The notes beneath the pieces were generated by a model, which was not told the origin of the DNA, did no database searches, and saw nothing but the letters and a program-made list of their open reading frames with translations. The translations under genes were made by a program, and so were the position numbers. From Nitrospinota bacterium (lineage in GTDB: Bacteria > UBA8248), in contig DNYS01000085.1 of the NCBI GenBank assembly GCA_003506735.1, positions 1 through 11,596 of the forward strand: a stretch of DNA of 11,596 bases. Direction: 5' to 3'. Shown here piece by piece: positions 1 through 5,618 of the stretch (position 1 is the stretch's first letter; each line of letters opens with the position of its first letter).

Positions 1-663
1 AGGGAAGAAGACTAGCTGTACAGTTGGGGCGATTTGATTGGCTTGTTTTTTCCATGCTTTTGCCTCTTTCCAGCCATTGGCAGCCATTAAATCATAAAGG
101 GCCTCACCTACAGTTGAGGGGTCATCATTTTTTTGAAGTGGCCAAGAAAATTGACCAGATAGCTCTTTTTTTATCGCCACAAAAATTAGTCTTGGCCTTA
201 GTTGAGAGACTGCATAGTCAGCGGCATTAAACAAACGCTAATGGGTAACATATCCAAGCTTGTTCAACTCTCCCGAAATAAATAGCCGATAATCATCAAA
301 TGCCGTTCCCAAAAGCCCTCTGACATTTTCAATCATCACAGCTTTGGCGCGAATTTCATCTACTAACCGTATGGCTTCCGGGAAAAGATTCCGATCATCT
401 TTTGTACCTAGCTGCTTTCCAGCAACAGAAAAAGGCGGACACGGAAGCCCACCCGCCAACAAGTCGATACCTTTGTAAGGTCGTCCGTCAAATTCCGCTA
501 AATCACCTTCAACGATGTTCCACTTAGGCCTGTTCATTCGTAGCGTATTGCAAGAATGCTTATCAATTTCCACTAGGCATTCGTGTTCAAATCCTGCCAT
601 TTCTAGGTCTAGAGCCTGGCCACCCCCGCCAGCACACATTTCTATGGAAGATAGGTTATTCAC
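1..663 (-). pseudogene. C5-cytosine DNA methyltransferase, interrupted by TAG and cut by the left edge
   Basis: The family methylates carbon 5 of cytosine in DNA, usually as part of restriction-modification or as an orphan enzyme. Read from the GTG at 663, residues 8-25 hold motif I (EMCAGGGGQ, the S-adenosylmethionine site), residues 71-80 hold motif IV with the PCPPFS loop and catalytic Cys75, and residues 111-113 hold the ENV of motif VI. After Leu-Gly-Tyr-Val-Thr-His141 the frame meets TAG at 238-240, then continues open to position 1 with motif VIII (QLRPR) and the start of the target-recognition region (KQANQIAPTV). Relatives usually have Trp at the stop position, so TGG to TAG is the simplest change. 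The following segment reads DYAVSQ where DYGVPQ is usual, which fits decay. GTG at 663 was chosen because a promoter lies just upstream and relatives start a few residues before motif I; no clear ribosome binding site is visible. The DNA is AT-rich, unlike everything to the right, suggesting transfer or an assembly join. Family identity is secure; loss of function is inferred. Confidence 0.8.
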
Positions 664-913
664 TTTTGCCAAGTCCCAGGAGATATTAACAATAAGCGAA
701 ATTATAGCGAAAACCATCGGCCCAAGCAACAGCTTTTCTTGAAAAACCAATCTAATCGTGGGCGTAATTTGGGGCGGGTTTTGAATCTAAAGTATCATCG
801 ATCCAACATGAAATTGCCAGGGTTGAATTATTCCGATATTCCCTTTATTGGACCCCGCTCTACGAACAGCCTTCCCACTTGGCCGGGGGAAGCCTCCTCA
901 CTCGAACAGACTC
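664..913. other. Intergenic stretch with an abrupt base-composition change near 850
   Basis: No gene is supported between the methyltransferase start and the end of the DUF1116 gene. Up to about 850 the sequence is AT-rich, as is the methyltransferase gene. From about 850 it becomes strongly GC-rich and stays so to the right edge. I looked for a tRNA end, inverted repeats of an insertion sequence or an integration repeat at the junction and saw none. Confidence 0.6.
701..729 (-). promoter_or_regulatory. Sigma70-like promoter for the methyltransferase gene
   Basis: On the minus strand, TTGCTT (724-729) and a perfect TATAAT (701-706) are separated by exactly 17 bases. Transcription would begin near 694, about 30 bases before the GTG at 663. 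The promoter therefore lies inside the longer open frame that starts at 750, which argues against that longer start. The -35 box matches consensus at only three of six bases. Confidence 0.55.
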
Positions 914-926
914 CTACTCGGAGTCT
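908..926 (-). other. Small hairpin around the DUF1116 stop codon
   Basis: AGACTCC (908-914) and GGAGTCT (920-926) form a perfect 7-bp stem with a 5-base loop. The TAG stop of the DUF1116 gene (914-916) overlaps the loop and stem edge. No T-tract follows on the minus strand, so it is a weak terminator candidate at best. Confidence 0.35.
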
Positions 927-2173
927 ACCCCCATCTTCTCGGCGAAGGCTTCGAGGGCGGCCTCGAAGCACGCCATCGGTGCGCGGACGACGCCCGCGCC
1001 CACCTGGCCGATGCCGGCCTCCTTGTGGGCGATGCCGGTGTTGATGACGGGGGCGATGCCGGTTTCGATGACTTTCATGATGTCGATCCCGGTGGGCACG
1101 CCCTGAAAATCCAGCGCGGGGAGCGTCCACTCCGGGCTGCGCCCCGAGGTGATCTCGTACATCGTCCGGGTGCAGTTGAGCGCGTCGGCCGCTGAGCCCG
1201 CGCCGACGAAGCCCGCCACCGCCGGCGCCGCCGCCATCGCGAATCCGCCCAGGCCCATCGTCTCGAGGATGGTCGAATCCCCCATGTCCGGGTTCGCGTC
1301 CGCCTCGCTGAAGCCGGGGAAGTAGAGCCCCGCCGGCATCTCGACCGGCGCGGTGAACCACGCGTCCCCCGTCCCGCTCACCCGGACCCCGAAATCCGTC
1401 CCGTTCCGGGACATGGCCGTCACGACCGTCGAGCCCTCGATGTCCCGCGCCGGGTCCATGACCGCCTTGCCGATGGCCATCCCCAGGTTCAGGAAAAATT
1501 GATCGTTTCCGCCGATGAATTCCAATATGCCGGCCAGCTTTTCGGCGTCCGGCGAGGTCCGCGCCAGGGCGGGCGCCAGCTCGCGCAGGAGAAGGCTCGT
1601 GCAGGCCACGTTGCGCTGGTGCATCTCGTCCCCCATCGAGAGCCCACGCGCGACGATGCCCTTGAGCGCCACCCCGCCCGCGCTTTCGAGTGCCGCCGCC
1701 AGCGCCGGGCCGAGGGTGTCCCCCAGCCAGCGGAGCCGGTCGATCACCGCCTCGTCGTTTCCCCCGAAGCGCATCACCTTGCCCAGGCCCTCGTTCAGGG
1801 TGCAGAACGAGCGGTTCCCGAAGGCCTTGTTCTCGACGATCATGACCGGCTGGCTCCGGCTCGTGATCCCCGTCATTGGGCCCACCGCGCCGAAGTGGTG
1901 GTTCGGGTGAAACGCGATGTCTCCGGATTCGGCCAGCTTCGCCGCTTCATCGAGCGTGCCGGCCCAGCCCTCCAGAACGATCGCCCCGGCCACGGCTCCC
2001 CGGAGCGGGCCGCACATCCGCTCCCACTCTATGGGCGGCCCCGCGTGGAGGAGAATTCCCTCCCCAAGCCCCTCGATGACCTCTCCCGCCGGCCGAACCC
2101 CGGTCCAGACTGGCTCGGCCCTGAAAATCCGGTCCAGGGCTTCCCGGTTTGCTTCCTCGATGCCAATCGTCAT
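914..2173 (-). CDS. DUF1116 family protein (AllG/YlbE-like)
   Basis: A 419-residue protein of the DUF1116 family. From family knowledge, E. coli AllG (YlbE) is a subunit of oxamate carbamoyltransferase in allantoin breakdown and acts with AllF (FdrA-like) and AllH (DUF2877). Other members are poorly characterised. Visible conserved blocks are HPNHHFGAVGPMTG (89-102), RGLSMGDEMHQRN (176-188), GGNDQFFLNLGMAIGK (221-236) and GDSTILETMGLGGFA (298-312). There is no signal peptide, so it should be cytoplasmic. ATG at 2173 was chosen because GGAAGAGG lies five bases upstream (2179-2186); an upstream in-frame ATG at 2284 lacks such a site and would add an Arg/Pro-rich, non-conserved stretch. It is the last gene of the leftward set after the amidohydrolase and Sel1 genes, but 188 bases separate it from the latter, so it may have its own promoter. 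No AllF or AllH homologue is in the window, so an oxamate-related role is only a possibility. Confidence 0.85.
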   Translation of the reverse strand: MTIGIEEANREALDRIFRAEPVWTGVRPAGEVIEGLGEGILLHAGPPIEWERMCGPLRGAVAGAIVLEGWAGTLDEAAKLAESGDIAFHPNHHFGAVGPMTGITSRSQPVMIVENKAFGNRSFCTLNEGLGKVMRFGGNDEAVIDRLRWLGDTLGPALAAALESAGGVALKGIVARGLSMGDEMHQRNVACTSLLLRELAPALARTSPDAEKLAGILEFIGGNDQFFLNLGMAIGKAVMDPARDIEGSTVVTAMSRNGTDFGVRVSGTGDAWFTAPVEMPAGLYFPGFSEADANPDMGDSTILETMGLGGFAMAAAPAVAGFVGAGSAADALNCTRTMYEITSGRSPEWTLPALDFQGVPTGIDIMKVIETGIAPVINTGIAHKEAGIGQVGAGVVRAPMACFEAALEAFAEKMGVDSE

Positions 2174-2292
2174 GCCGACCTCTTCCGGCGCACGCAGCCT
2201 CCGGCGCCCATTGGAATTGCGATGATTATCGAATATAGGGGGCATTTTACCGCGCGCGGGGCGCGGGCTCCATCCGGGTTTCATCCAAATTT

Positions 2293-2321
2293 CATCCAGA
2301 CTCTATCCGGGTTGGGACCGC
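2293..2321. repeat. 29-bp imperfect direct repeat, copy 1
   Basis: This copy matches 2352-2380 at 26 of 29 bases, starting with CATCCAGACTCTAT. It lies in the gap between the Sel1 and DUF1116 genes. Shorter echoes (TTTCATCCA) sit directly to its left. Function unknown. Confidence 0.7.
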
Positions 2322-2346
2322 CCAGTCATGCAATCATCTTCGCCCG

Positions 2347-2378
2347 GGTCCCATCCAGACTCTATACGGGATGGGGCC
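2347..2378 (-). other. Hairpin spanning the Sel1 gene stop codon
   Basis: GGTCCCATCC (2347-2356) pairs with GGATGGGGCC (2369-2378) as a 10-bp stem with one G-U pair and a 12-base loop that holds the TAG stop. Neither strand has a T-tract after it, so it may be an mRNA-stabilising or weak termination structure rather than a canonical terminator. Confidence 0.4.
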
Positions 2379-2380
2379 GC
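2352..2380. repeat. 29-bp imperfect direct repeat, copy 2, over the Sel1 gene end
   Basis: This is the partner of 2293-2321, offset by 59 bases. It covers the last codons and the TAG stop (2362-2364) of the Sel1 gene, so copy 1 may be a duplicated remnant of a gene end. It contains most of the hairpin at 2347-2378. Confidence 0.7.
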
Positions 2381-2901
2381 TTTTCGAGGCCGCGCCTTTT
2401 CGCCTTCCATGCCCGGGCGCGGCGAATCGCCTCGCGAATCTGGCTCTCGCTCATCCGGTTCTGGATGAGCCACATCTTTTCGGCCGCCGCCTCCCAGTTA
2501 TTCCGCATGCCTCCCGGCGATTCCGGCCAGGATAGATACGCCCGCGAGGCGGCGAGGTTGAACCACTTCTGGGCCTCCACCGGGTCGAAACGCGGGCCGG
2601 CCGCCTCCGCCAGGATGGAGCCGGCGAGCACCATCGCCTTGATCATCCCGCTATTGGCGGCCAGTAGCGCCCAGCGGACCGCCGCCTCCGCGCTCCGCGC
2701 GCCGCCGAGTCCGGTGTAGGCCATGAAGGCGAGGTGATATTGCGCCCGCGCGTCGCCGTTTTTCGCCGCGCGCAAAAACCCCCGCCGCGCGGTCTCGAAA
2801 TCCCCCCGCTGATAGGCCCGGTACCCCTCGGTGTAGTCCGAGGCGGCGGACGCGCCCACCAACAGGGCCGACAGGCCTCACGCGACAGCAAGCCGCTTCA
2901 T
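2362..2901 (-). pseudogene. Small exported Sel1-repeat protein with TGA in its signal peptide
   Basis: From ATG at 2901 the frame begins MKRLAVA, meets TGA at 2878-2880, and continues GLSALLVGASAASD, then a helical-repeat protein ending at TAG 2362-2364 (180 codons including the stop). The first part looks like a Sec signal peptide split by the TGA: a basic start, a hydrophobic core and an Ala-X-Ala-like cleavage zone. The body has Sel1/TPR-type repeats (ARAQYHLAFMAYTGLG, AAVRWALLAANSG, AEAAGPRFDPVEAQKWFNLAAS), which usually mediate protein-protein contacts. The ATG is supported by AAGGAG six bases upstream; the later TTG and GTG starts (2862, 2859) have no such site and would lose the export signal. 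The gene follows the amidohydrolase by 50 bases, so it is probably co-transcribed. Its role is unknown. The TGA may be a nonsense mutation, a sequencing error or, less likely, a recoded codon. Confidence 0.65.
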
Positions 2902-2907
2902 GTGACG

Positions 2908-2913
2908 CTCCTT
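2908..2913 (-). promoter_or_regulatory. Ribosome binding site deciding the Sel1 gene start
   Basis: AAGGAG on the minus strand lies six bases before the ATG at 2901. It is the reason for reading the gene from that ATG, which exposes the in-frame TGA eight codons in. Confidence 0.7.
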
Positions 2914-2951
2914 GGGGCCGCATGTCGAATGCGCCTTGCGGCCTGGGCTCT

Positions 2952-4187
2952 TTAATCGCGCCAGACGCTCTCGCGGCGGTTTTCGAGGACGATCTTTCCC
3001 CGCCTGACGATGTAGCGCTTCTCGGGTTGGTCGATGATGATGTCGTTCCAATCCCTGGAATCGAGGACGACAAAATCGGCCGGACACCCCGGCGCGATGC
3101 CGTAGCTCTCCTCCATCCCCAGCGCCTTTGCGGCGTTGTGGGTGAAGAGGGGAGGAATGAGCGGGCGGTCGGCGGCCCCGCTCATGTGGGCGACGTGGGC
3201 GAGGAGGAGGCCGATCTCGAGCAGGTCGCCCCTGCCCGAGGGGGTGAACGCGTTGCGGATGTTGTTCGAGGCGATGGCGACGTTCACCCCGGCGCCGATG
3301 AGTTCGCGCACGCGGGTGAAACTGCGGAACCGGGGGGGCGCGTCTCCCCGGCCGCCGAGAAACAAATCCGTCGCCGGAAGCGGCATGACGGCGATCCCCG
3401 CCCCGGCGATGGTTTCGATGATCCGGGCCGCCTTCCCGCCCTCCATCGCGCCGAGAGAGGTCAGATGGCCCACGGCGACGCGGCCCTGGAGCCCGGCCTC
3501 GATCGTCCGCCGGGCGACGGATTCGATCCGGTCGTCCCCGGGGTCGTCCGAAAAATCGAGGTGGAGATCCACCCCGCATCCAAATTCGGCCGCCATGGCG
3601 AATACGATATCGAGGTGGCGCTCGGCGTTCAGGTCGTTGTAGGGAACCCCGCCGACCACATCCCCCCCCATGCGCATGGCCTCGCGCATCAGGTCCTCCG
3701 TGCCGGGCTGCTGCTCGATGCCCTCCTGGGGGAAGACGGCGATTTGGATATCGGCCAGGCCGGCGCAGGCCTCCCTGAGCTCGAGGGTCGCCTCCATCCC
3801 GGCGAGCCCGACGATGGGGTCCACCTCGACCTGCGCGCGGAGGCGGGTCGTTCCGTGCCGAATGAGGAGGCGCAGCGCCCGCTCGGAGCGCTCGCGGATG
3901 TCCTCTTTGGACACGGATTTTTTCAGCTCCCGGGTGATGTCGATGGCGTCCGCGAGCGTGCCGCTGAGGTTGGGGCGGCGCTCCTCGAGAAATGCCTTGT
4001 CGAGATGGATGTGGCTCTCGATAAAGGCGGGCAGGACGGCCGCGCCCGCCAGGTCCACCTCGGCGGCTCCCTCCGCCGGCCCGGCATCGGGCCCCACCGA
4101 GACGAATGCACCGTCCCGGACACGGAGATCGGCGAGGGGGCCGTCGGCGTCCACCCGCGCGCGCTTGAAAATGGTCTCATTCGCCAT
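2952..4187 (-). CDS. Amidohydrolase, cytosine-deaminase (CodA)-like superfamily member
   Basis: A 411-residue metal-dependent hydrolase related to bacterial cytosine deaminase and AtzC-type enzymes, expected in the cytoplasm. Visible landmarks are the metal-binding HIHLDK (His59, His61), the CodA-type VFPQEGI (151-157), HLDFSDD with His209, and GHLTSL with His241. The barrel is flanked by the usual beta-sandwich ends (residues 1-55 and about 365 onward, ADFVVLDSRDWNDII). Two positions differ from E. coli CodA by my alignment: Glu217 is replaced by Phe212, and the Asp313-Asp314 pair by Asn308-Asn309 in ASNNIRNAFTP. Cytosine deaminase activity is therefore doubtful; the substrate is probably another ring or amide. 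ATG at 4187 was chosen because GGAAGG precedes it closely; the longer frame to 4277 adds an Arg/Gly/Pro-rich piece that lies over the terminator-like leader. It is first in the leftward gene set and divergent from the transporter operon. A promoter, a possible operator and a hairpin lie upstream. Confidence 0.85.
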   Translation of the reverse strand: MANETIFKRARVDADGPLADLRVRDGAFVSVGPDAGPAEGAAEVDLAGAAVLPAFIESHIHLDKAFLEERRPNLSGTLADAIDITRELKKSVSKEDIRERSERALRLLIRHGTTRLRAQVEVDPIVGLAGMEATLELREACAGLADIQIAVFPQEGIEQQPGTEDLMREAMRMGGDVVGGVPYNDLNAERHLDIVFAMAAEFGCGVDLHLDFSDDPGDDRIESVARRTIEAGLQGRVAVGHLTSLGAMEGGKAARIIETIAGAGIAVMPLPATDLFLGGRGDAPPRFRSFTRVRELIGAGVNVAIASNNIRNAFTPSGRGDLLEIGLLLAHVAHMSGAADRPLIPPLFTHNAAKALGMEESYGIAPGCPADFVVLDSRDWNDIIIDQPEKRYIVRRGKIVLENRRESVWRD

Positions 4188-4243
4188 GGGCGCCTTCCAG
4201 TCGTCCGGTTTTCCGGTTTTATGGGGCGCCGCTCCGCCCCGCG

Positions 4244-4270
4244 AAAAAAAAGGCGCGCCGCCGCCGCGCC
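4244..4270 (-). terminator. Terminator-like hairpin in the amidohydrolase leader
   Basis: On the minus strand a GC-only 6-bp stem (arms 4265-4270 and 4252-4257, 7-base loop) is followed by eight Ts (4251-4244), the form of an intrinsic terminator. It lies 57 bases upstream of the amidohydrolase ATG and downstream of the candidate promoter at 4298-4326. It could act as an attenuator or stop incoming antisense transcription. It does not end any visible minus-strand gene. Confidence 0.5.
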
Positions 4271-4288
4271 GAAACATCCCTGAAACAA

Positions 4289-4304
4289 GGATGATTTATC
4301 ATCC
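4289..4304. promoter_or_regulatory. Inverted repeat, possible operator
   Basis: GGATGAT (4289-4295) and ATCATCC (4298-4304) are perfect inverted copies with a TT spacer. The right arm overlaps the -10 box of the candidate amidohydrolase promoter, a typical repressor position. No regulator gene is in the window. Confidence 0.45.
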
Positions 4305-4326
4305 GCCCCTTCCCGTGGGCGATCAA
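4298..4326 (-). promoter_or_regulatory. Candidate promoter for the amidohydrolase gene set
   Basis: On the minus strand, TTGATC (4321-4326) and GATGAT (4298-4303) are 17 bases apart, each matching four of six consensus bases. The transcript would start near 4291 and run through the terminator-like hairpin before reaching the ATG at 4187. Confidence 0.35.
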
Positions 4327-4514
4327 GAATGGCCGGGGGCGGGCGTGGTTTCGCGGCCTTGACCCAATGGCCGGAACATGCGCAAATACAGTCCTCCCGC
4401 ATGAAATTGTCCGGTGAGCGCGAATATCATCTGGTGTTGGAAACCGGGGTTTGCGGAGCCTTCGGCCGCCAGTATGGATGCGCCGAACGAGCGTCCGGTT
4501 AAGGTGAATACTGC

Positions 4515-5612
4515 ATGACTACGCTTTCGCTGTCGAATATTATTGTCCTCTCCTACAGTAGCCTGTCCTACTCGGCCCTGCTTTTTCTGTTGGCGAGCGG
4601 GCTGTCGCTGATTTTCGGCGTCATGCGCATCGTGAATCTCGCCCACGCGGCGATATTCCTTTTGGGGGGCTACATCGGACTCGAGTTCTATAACATCATT
4701 TACGGGGTCTCCTCGATTGTGCCCCGCCTCATCCAGATCGCGGTTTGGACCGCTCTCTATTTCACCTGGCGCGGCCTCTCGCGGGTCGCGGGCGAGGGCC
4801 GGGCGCTCCTGAGCCTCCTCGCCGCCTACATCATCATCGAGATCGTCACCACCATGGCGTGGGAATTCCGCTTTTTCGAGCTCTTCTTCCCCACGATCAA
4901 GTTGCAAAAGATTTCCAACGTAAATTTTGCGGCGCTTTCGGCGGCGATCGCCGGCTCGGTGGTGGTGGTCGGCCTCATGGGGATGTTCATCGAGCGCTTC
5001 TTCCTCAGGCGGTTCGGAAAGGACACCCTGGCTCAGGTGCTGGTCACCATCGGATTCGCCTTTATCCTCCAGGACGGATCCCTCTACACCTGGGGCGGTG
5101 ACAATTTCATGTTCGATGCGCCCTGGCCTTTCCAGAAAAGCTTCCAGATTGCGGGGATGTACTTCCCGAAATACCGCCTCCTGATGATTATCAGCGCCAT
5201 CATCGTTGGGTTCGTGCTCTTCTTCGGAATCGAGCGCACCCGCCTCGGGGCCATCATGCGCGCGACGGTGGACGATCCCGAGATGGCGCGCGGAATCGGA
5301 ATCAACACCAACATCGTCTCGATGAGCATATTCGCCATCGGCTCCCTGCTCGCGGGGATTGGGGGCGTCATCGGCGGGGCGTTTTTCGGGGTCTATCCGG
5401 GCCTGGATTTCGAGATACTCCCCTACGCCTTCGCGGTCGTCATCATCGGCGGGCTGGGCAGCCTGACTGGGGCCGTCGTGGGAAGCCTCGTGGTCGGGTT
5501 CGTGGAAAACTTCGGCACGGCGCTTTTTCCGGAGCTTGCCTACTTCGCGCTCTTCGCGCCGATGGCCATCATCCTCGCCATCAAGCCGACGGGCCTCTTC
5601 GGAAAGGGCTAG
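4515..5612 (+). CDS. livH: Branched-chain-amino-acid-type ABC transporter permease (LivH-like)
   Basis: An inner-membrane permease of the HAAT (LivH) family, one of two that form the import channel. Family marks are the early GLSLIFGVMRIVNLAHAA (29-46), the cytoplasmic loop around ERTRLGAIMRATVDDPEMAR (240-259) that contacts the ATPase, and the GGLGSLTGAVVGSLVVG block (312-328). At 365 residues it is longer than the usual roughly 290-310. The excess lies between residues about 62 and 137 and includes two extra hydrophobic segments (about 68-84 and 97-115) before the segment leading into FIERFFLRR. ATG at 4515 follows AAGGTG by eight bases and gives the expected hydrophobic N-terminus. It is the first gene of a five-gene operon; the next gene begins six bases after its stop. 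The HAAT family carries branched-chain amino acids, amides, urea, aromatic acids and other small molecules, so the substrate is open. Confidence 0.9.
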   Translation: MTTLSLSNIIVLSYSSLSYSALLFLLASGLSLIFGVMRIVNLAHAAIFLLGGYIGLEFYNIIYGVSSIVPRLIQIAVWTALYFTWRGLSRVAGEGRALLSLLAAYIIIEIVTTMAWEFRFFELFFPTIKLQKISNVNFAALSAAIAGSVVVVGLMGMFIERFFLRRFGKDTLAQVLVTIGFAFILQDGSLYTWGGDNFMFDAPWPFQKSFQIAGMYFPKYRLLMIISAIIVGFVLFFGIERTRLGAIMRATVDDPEMARGIGINTNIVSMSIFAIGSLLAGIGGVIGGAFFGVYPGLDFEILPYAFAVVIIGGLGSLTGAVVGSLVVGFVENFGTALFPELAYFALFAPMAIILAIKPTGLFGKG

Positions 5613-5618
5613 AGAAAC

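Larger units (their letters stand above)
4188..4514. other. Divergent control region, no gene
   Basis: This 327-base gap separates the leftward amidohydrolase set from the rightward transporter operon and should hold promoters for both. On the minus strand I can support a promoter, an inverted repeat and a terminator-like hairpin (listed separately). A further hairpin, GGGGCG (4223-4228) with CGCCCC (4235-4240), lies close to the amidohydrolase start. For the plus strand no convincing promoter pair was found, although one must exist near here. The first transporter gene has a good ribosome binding site, AAGGTG at 4501-4506. Confidence 0.55.

Noticed and set aside
664-750. Extension of the methyltransferase to a start at 750
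   Set aside because: A perfect TATAAT with a 17-base spacer lies inside this extension, and relatives begin only a few residues before motif I.
760-830. GGGTTTTGAATC as the end of a tRNA marking an integration site
   Set aside because: It only loosely resembles a T-arm and no acceptor, anticodon or D-arm pairing could be found around it.
1499-2719. Plus-strand open frame of 406 codons opposite the DUF1116 and Sel1 genes
   Set aside because: No domain or ribosome binding site; it spans an intergenic region and two opposite genes, so it is an antisense artefact of high GC.
2878-2880. TGA as selenocysteine in the Sel1 protein
   Set aside because: The position is in the hydrophobic core of a signal peptide, where a redox residue makes no sense, and no stem-loop of bacterial SECIS type was seen just downstream.
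2922-4283. Long plus-strand open frame of 453 codons opposite the amidohydrolase gene
   Set aside because: It is antisense to a gene with clear catalytic motifs, has no recognisable domain and shows the Arg/Gly/Pro-rich composition expected of an antisense frame in GC-rich DNA.
4359-4387. TTGACC with GCAAAT 17 bases on as promoter of the transporter operon
   Set aside because: The -35 box is good but the -10 matches only three of six bases and other weak pairs exist nearby; not distinguishable from chance.
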